From Calycina herbarum (lineage: Eukaryota; Ascomycota; Leotiomycetes; Helotiales; Pezizellaceae), in assembly GCA_001414485.1 (NCBI GenBank), contig LLEY01000001.1, positions 930,001 to 994,000 on the forward strand: 64,000 nucleotides of DNA. The letters are read 5' to 3'. The number at the start of each line of letters is the position of its first letter. Within the stretch, counting starts at the first letter, position 1. Below the pieces are notes generated by a model that was not told where the DNA came from, did no database searches, and saw only the letters and a list, made by a program, of their open reading frames with translations. The translations under genes and the position numbers were made by a program. This document shows positions 59,285 to 64,000 of this stretch, in pieces.

Positions 59285-60740
59285 AACAGATCTAAAGCGC
59301 TTTACGGTCCCTTAGACTAGGATGTTATAACGAAGGGATAGCTTTGCTAAAAGAACTAGAAATTTACTAGGACCTATAGTTCAACGTACTATCCTACTTT
59401 AACTTCTAACGGTTAAGACAAAGTTAAATAGATCTTAACTATGTTGTTAATATTACTAATAGAAGCTTTAGGAAAACCATCTATACCTATGTTTCACTAG
59501 ATAATAAATCTATATTAGTAGAGAAACGTGGAAAGGAATATTCTTATAAAGATGTAGACATATAAGCGGGGAAGATACGGCGCTAATACTAAATACTACT
59601 AAATAGAATAGGCAGACAATACTACTAATGCTTAATATATACAGAGAAAGATTTCGTATAAGAGCGCTCGGAGAAGAGGCAGAGAGAGTATAAGAAGACA
59701 TAGCGACGATGCTCCCTATATAAAGTTAGATATAGCTAATATATAGTAGGACTAATTAAAGCTTACGACTACTCCTTATAGATTCTCTAGTATGTGTATA
59801 GAGAAAGTATTCTGATTTAGCATAGCTGTAATTACGTGGAAGACTAGAAGGACGAACGACATTACCTCTACTAAGCGGTGGAATTTTTAGAACATATATA
59901 AGGAGATGCTGAGAAGATCTCCTAGAACGTTAAAAGAAGGGCTAAAAAGAAGCAGGACGAGGTAGATTAATAAGAGATTTGCGGCCCACAGACCAGCCTT
60001 CTATATAGCCGATACTTCATATTTAAGATAGAAAAAAATTACCCTAAAGTAAACAGATTATAAAAAAACATCGGCTCGACTCCACAGACCTAGGTATTGA
60101 TAACGGCGAAGAAGCAGCAGATAAATAAAATGCTTATTTATCTAAAGCAAAAATGCTTTAATAAAATGCCTAATATAGTAGCGTAGCTTAAATAGTACGA
60201 GGGAAAGGAAGACGCTGCCGACGACGATGCTAAACGCTAGAATAATCTCTATCGTAAAGCGAGTATAGGATATATATAAGGAATAAGTAGAAGAGGCGAA
60301 AGGAATCATATAAAGAGGCTAAGATAATAGAGGGAATATATATAGAAATTAGACGAGTGTTAGAGATAGACCCCGGAGCTAAAAATAGGAGGGAGGTAGA
60401 ACAGGTCCTCTGAAATCAAAAAGAGGTAGTGGACAGAAACGGTCCTCTTAGAGCCGGAAATAAACAGTAAAATACCAAGCTTTACAGATGCCGCTGCTTT
60501 GAAAGCTATAGTAAATTTATTTAGAATAGTAATTACTACGCTACTCTAGCATAGACAAATAGCTTACTGAGGCTTAAAGTGTGCTTATAACATTGTACGC
60601 TTCTATGAAAACCACCTAACTTGGTGTATACTTATAGTCTCTACGCGCCTAGAGGTTAGCGAGAGATACTAGGCCTCTAAGCTTTTCTTTTTACTAGGGA
60701 AGTTATATTAGCAGGTGCTAGAAAATATTAGATCATGACG
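59285..60740 (+). pseudogene. Unrecognised protein relic, plus strand
   Basis: Long plus-strand stretches read as protein once RIP-type TAG/TAA codons are ignored. Examples are ALRSLRLGCYNEGIALLKEL, DLNYVVNITNRSFRKTIYTY, VSLDNKSILVEKRGKEYSYK and AVEFLEHI...GDAEKIS at 59290-59945. Later pieces (INKMLIYLKQKCFNKMPNIV, YEGKEDAADDDAKR, SFTDAAALKAIVNLFRIVIT) run to about 60550. The conservation of charged and hydrophobic spacing suggests a real former gene of roughly 450 or more residues. I do not recognise the family. It is not DUF3435 as far as I can tell. It lies between the truncated ferric reductase and the kinase-like relic. Confidence 0.5.
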
Positions 60741-60754
60741 TAGAAGTTAGGCCT

Positions 60755-61640
60755 TTAACTTACCTTTATTAACTCGTTCACCGAACTAGCAGATGTTGTC
60801 TCTAAGAGGAAGCCGACGGTATCGGAGCCTTCAGGCCAACGATGTAGATCGTCTATACTAATAGCTCCGTCGTCCTTAGTATACCCTTATATCAACTCTA
60901 TAGTAATAACGCCTAGTGCTCTTATATCGTAAGGTTTAGCGCTTTCCGTAAAACGGGTATAACAGCATTCTTAGTACGCTATTATTTTAGGTTAATAATT
61001 TAACTCTTAAGAGAAGGAGTATTACTAACCAATTTTGACATCTCTATTAGAGTAAATGAGAATACTTAAACAAGTTAATAAGCTATGTTCTAATCCTTTC
61101 AACGCTAGGTAGGTAAGGCTCTTAAGTATCTACTAGAGTTAGTAATTGTTATATGTTTATTACTCTACCTAAACTTACCTATCTAAGTATTAAAGCTAAT
61201 CAAAGTTCGTTTATATAAAGGTTGCTGGCGATATACCGAAGAGAAAGGGGTATATGCTTAAAAACGATATATAGCAATTACTTAAATTTAAAAGCCTTAA
61301 CGACTGAGACGAAATTAGTATAGCGGATTTGTTATAGTATACGAAGCTCATCCTTAGTATATAGCTCTAAGAAGCTTCTGAATATAATAATATTAAATAG
61401 GTAGCTCTTACGCTCTGCTACGGTGACACGATTGCCGATGCTAAGCTGTAACTGATAGATCTTCTCGTAGCTCTCCTACGGAGACTCCTCTTTTGTTATT
61501 ATGTATTCATATGCTCTAACTCTAGAGTTAGCGGCTTCTAGAAGCCTAAGACGTACTAGGCCTGACTCGGGATCGATAGCCTCTAGGAGCGGGGTTCTCT
61601 CCCTAGCCGGCCTCTCTATAGCTGTGCGATCACTAGTGCT
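60755..61640 (-). pseudogene. Protein-kinase-like relic (probable pseudokinase), RIP-damaged
   Basis: Minus strand, N- to C-terminal: RERTPLLEAIDPESGLVRLR; an N-lobe-like stretch (LSIGNRVTVAERKSYLFNII, then FLELYTKDELR, then VSVVKAFKF); a hinge region (YIVFKHIPLSLRYIASNLYI); then SLTYLALKGLEHSLLTCLSI and LIYSNRDVKI, the position of kinase subdomains VI-VII, where HRD is replaced by EHS; then SAKPYDIRALGVITIEL, GYTKDDGAISIDDLHRWPEG and LLETTSASSVNELIK. The regulatory lobe order is that of a protein kinase, but the catalytic loop looks non-canonical. Stops are of the RIP type. Closely similar kinase-like proteins occur in other ascomycetes, from memory. Confidence 0.6.
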
Positions 61641-61729
61641 TACCTGCTCCGTAACTCTCCTAGACTACAGATGTGGCTAAGGTCCCTTTAACGTGTTAAA
61701 GAAGATCTACATATAGCGTTTGTCGGGGT

Positions 61730-64000
61730 TGGAAGTTATTCTAAGGGTACGCGATATAACGAGATAGGCCTGAAGATGTCGTTAGTAAGAAAACAGGTAA
61801 GAGAGTAGGTTTTAACTTATACCTCTTATAAGGAAGCTCGAGGCTTAGACGTAAGACCGACGGGAGCTAGAATAGGCTCTCGTTGCTATTTATCGCAGCG
61901 TATATCAACTTTGATAGGAAGTAGTATTAGAGACGGGCTACTAAGAAGTAATAAGTGGTAAGTGAGCCTTATCCTTCTAGGAAAGAATAAGATATTATAT
62001 ATCACTTATCTCGAGATACAGCGCGCACGATTTATAGAACAGGAGCGAAGACAAGAGGCCGAGAAGAGAATCAAGTACAGAGGTACAGCTAGTATCAAAC
62101 TCGACGTGCTTTATTTTCTATATAAAGAATTAAGAGAGCTAGATAAGAAGAATGTAAAAAGGCTAAGCAATTTGTTTTAGGGAAAAGAAGGTTGTCGTCG
62201 ACTAGACCTTTATAATCACATTCTAGCCGTTATCAGCTAGCCGGAGCTAGAGGCTGTAATAGAAGCTTCTAGAACATCCGCTAAGCGGCTCCTTAATAAT
62301 ATATATAATAGCTATCAAAGGTTAGATTTTCCGCCTAGTTATCAGTTAGAGTGTCTCTACAGGCGCTACCGAGTACTGGCGGCAGCCTAAGTTCTTCCCT
62401 TAGAGGATAGGTGTTAGACAGTAGACCTATATCTTAATCTTACCTCGGAATTAAAGACGACTCTAATCGAAGAGTACTCGGCTGAGAAAGAACTCGACGA
62501 TAGCGAGATCTATAGTAAAATCCGTGAATACTAAGGATACTAGGGAGTAGGGAATCTATATTTCGAGAAACGATGGTAGGCTCTTTTAGCTACTATATCG
62601 AACTATAAGAAGGAGAACCTTAAATAGGTTTTCCGCTATATAGATTATAGGGCGGCATTCGATGTTTAACTAGACGTTCCTGGACTGGTAGGGGGGATAA
62701 GGCTTAGTATAACATATAAAATTTTAGCTACGAGATGCTATAAGGTAAGCTCTATATCTGCGTGTAGTTCGAAGTACTAACTGTACTAAATAGGAAAATC
62801 TCTACTATTTAGATAATATTCGGGATTTCTAGACTAAGATCTTCTAAGGAGATAGAGAGGTAATATAGAAAGTGGACCGAACTACGGTAAAATCCCTAGA
62901 GCTTACCATACCAGGAGCCTGCAGGGCGGATTTCTAGGATCTATATAGCAAAGTACGACATAGTAAGATCTTCAGCGCTTTTAACGAGTAAGAGCGCGAG
63001 TATATATAGAGTAGAGTACTTTCTGCCTCTGTTAACCGTTTAATCCCTTCTCTCTTTAGCTTCTTCGAGGATGTTAACTACTTTAAAAACGTCGCCGACT
63101 ATGTGAAACGCTTGGTCCCGCTCTTGCCTTAGAGTATAGTCTCCTCTACCCTAGAAGATACATTCTCTAATACGAACCATAGAGCCGGTTAGTGCTTGAT
63201 CTAAGAATTAGAGTTCTCCGACGTATTCCGGTCTAGGAGTGTAGCGGAACAGGTAGACCTTAGACGACGATAGATATAGATGTGTACGATACGTAATAAC
63301 CTACAAATGCCTTAGGAGCCGAAGAGGAAGAACTTGTTAGTAAAGCCTATTATTAAGAAGGCAGATAAGGTTGTCTTATGTGAGTTTGCTACTCTTGCCT
63401 ACTAGCTAGGATATAAGTCTAAGCCGATTCATAGCCTAATCCAGCGGTTAGCTGATAGGGAGATTGCTCGCAGTATACTACTAAAGGCTTAGAAACTAGA
63501 CTGCTACAAATATATCGAAGCGGCGTTTGAGAACTACGTATAGTAAATAGTAGGTTTTTTCTCTGCGGCCTAGCTAGTAACGGTAGATTAGGCGAGAGCT
63601 GCTATCGAGATAGACTATTCTAACAGACCACTAAAAAGATACGGGATTCTATATATAAAAGACTATAAACGAGATAAATTGTCCCTTTTCTTAGATAAGT
63701 TATATAATACTAACGAGGAATAATTCGATAAGATATTATCTTTCTTCATCTATAGGTCTGTATACCTTGTATTTTTCGGTAAGCCGAGTCGCCCTACTCC
63801 TCGCTCTCCTATAGAGATGTCGCTATTAGATTCTCTAATTTCAGCTCCTCTAGGAGACGATCAAGGAAGAGAGGAGCAGGAGTAGCTTACACAGGATGAG
63901 CAAGAGAGACTTGTAAGGGAGGAACAAGAGCGATTAATAGGAGCAGAACAAGAGCAGCTTACAAGAGAATAGGAAAGACTTGCTCGAGAGGAGCAGGAGA
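61730..64000 (+). pseudogene. DUF3723 family protein relic, continues past window end
   Basis: The plus strand from about 61.96 kb reads KYRGTASIKLDVLYFLYKEL, RELDKKNVKRLSNLF, YQRLDFPPSYQLECLYRRYR, CTVDLYLN and EEYSAEKELDDSEIYSKIRE. Further on it reads FEKRW, FRYIDYRAAFDV (about 62.62 kb), FFEDVNYFKNVADYVKRLVP (about 63.06 kb), MCTIRNNLQMP, IHSLIQRLADREIARSILLK (about 63.43 kb), CYKYIEAAFENYV, FFIYRSVYLVFFGKPSR (about 63.74 kb), then a QEERL/EQERL-rich coiled tail to the end. This is the pattern of fungal DUF3723 proteins, of unknown biochemical function but recurrent in Starship giant transposons. In-frame TAG/TAA codons and some frame changes show decay. Confidence 0.7.

Noticed and set aside
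59285..60740. MULE/FLYWCH-type transposase
   Set aside because: The basic segments looked transposase-like at first, but no DDE spacing or zinc-finger pattern could be found.
54685..64000. A DUF3435 captain (tyrosine recombinase) in the accessory cluster
   Set aside because: I looked for captain-like motifs on both strands and did not recognise any; the captain may be outside the window or too decayed.
1..64000. CRISPR arrays, operons or ribosome-binding sites
   Set aside because: Introns, LINE/LTR elements and RIP signatures show a fungal nuclear genome; no regular spacer-repeat array was seen.

Overview
The window reads as nuclear DNA of a filamentous ascomycete (Pezizomycotina; Leotiomycetes is my guess, not shown). 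Genes carry short GT-AG introns, intergenic DNA is long, and the repeats have an extreme C-to-T/G-to-A mutation pattern (CAG/CAA/TGG turned into stops, high TA content) typical of repeat-induced point mutation (RIP).

Two blocks look like ordinary core genome. Block 1 (about 5.5-13.3 kb) holds a GRAM-VASt-transmembrane sterol-transfer protein of the Lam/Ysp2 family (minus strand, three exons) and a secreted phospholipase B/lysophospholipase (plus strand, two exons). Block 2 (about 24.8-37.0 kb) holds an orphan coiled-coil protein, fumarylacetoacetase, a 757-aa unknown protein, a family X DNA polymerase (POL4-like) and the mitochondrial succinate/fumarate carrier SFC1. These genes have no shared pathway and no operon-like logic.

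Between and after them lie transposons. A pair of Tourist-like MITEs sits at 2.5-3.5 kb. A short hAT element (8-bp target duplication) carries a nested 1.86-kb Fot1/pogo-like element (13.8-16.1 kb). A near full-length Tad-like LINE ('LINE-A', minus) spans 16.6-22.4 kb, and a 313-bp solo LTR with a perfect 5-bp duplication lies at 23.8 kb. From 37.7 kb to the end almost everything is repeat: a 5'-truncated LINE-A, a second LINE family ('LINE-B', plus) broken by two oppositely oriented 242-bp solo LTRs, a 7.25-kb Ty3/gypsy element with an antisense accessory reading frame beside its 3' LTR, and a pogo-like transposase fragment.

The most notable part is 54.7-64.0 kb. Under heavy RIP-type damage I can read gene relics that are not transposon proteins: a HeLo-like (Fungal_N/PigL_N type) signalling protein, the C-terminal half of a ferric reductase, an unrecognised plus-strand protein, a kinase-like protein, and a DUF3723 protein running off the window end. 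DUF3723 and ferric reductases are recurrent accessory genes of Starship giant transposons, NLRs with such N-terminal domains are another, so this may be a decayed Starship or its cargo. I found no DUF3435 captain in the window.
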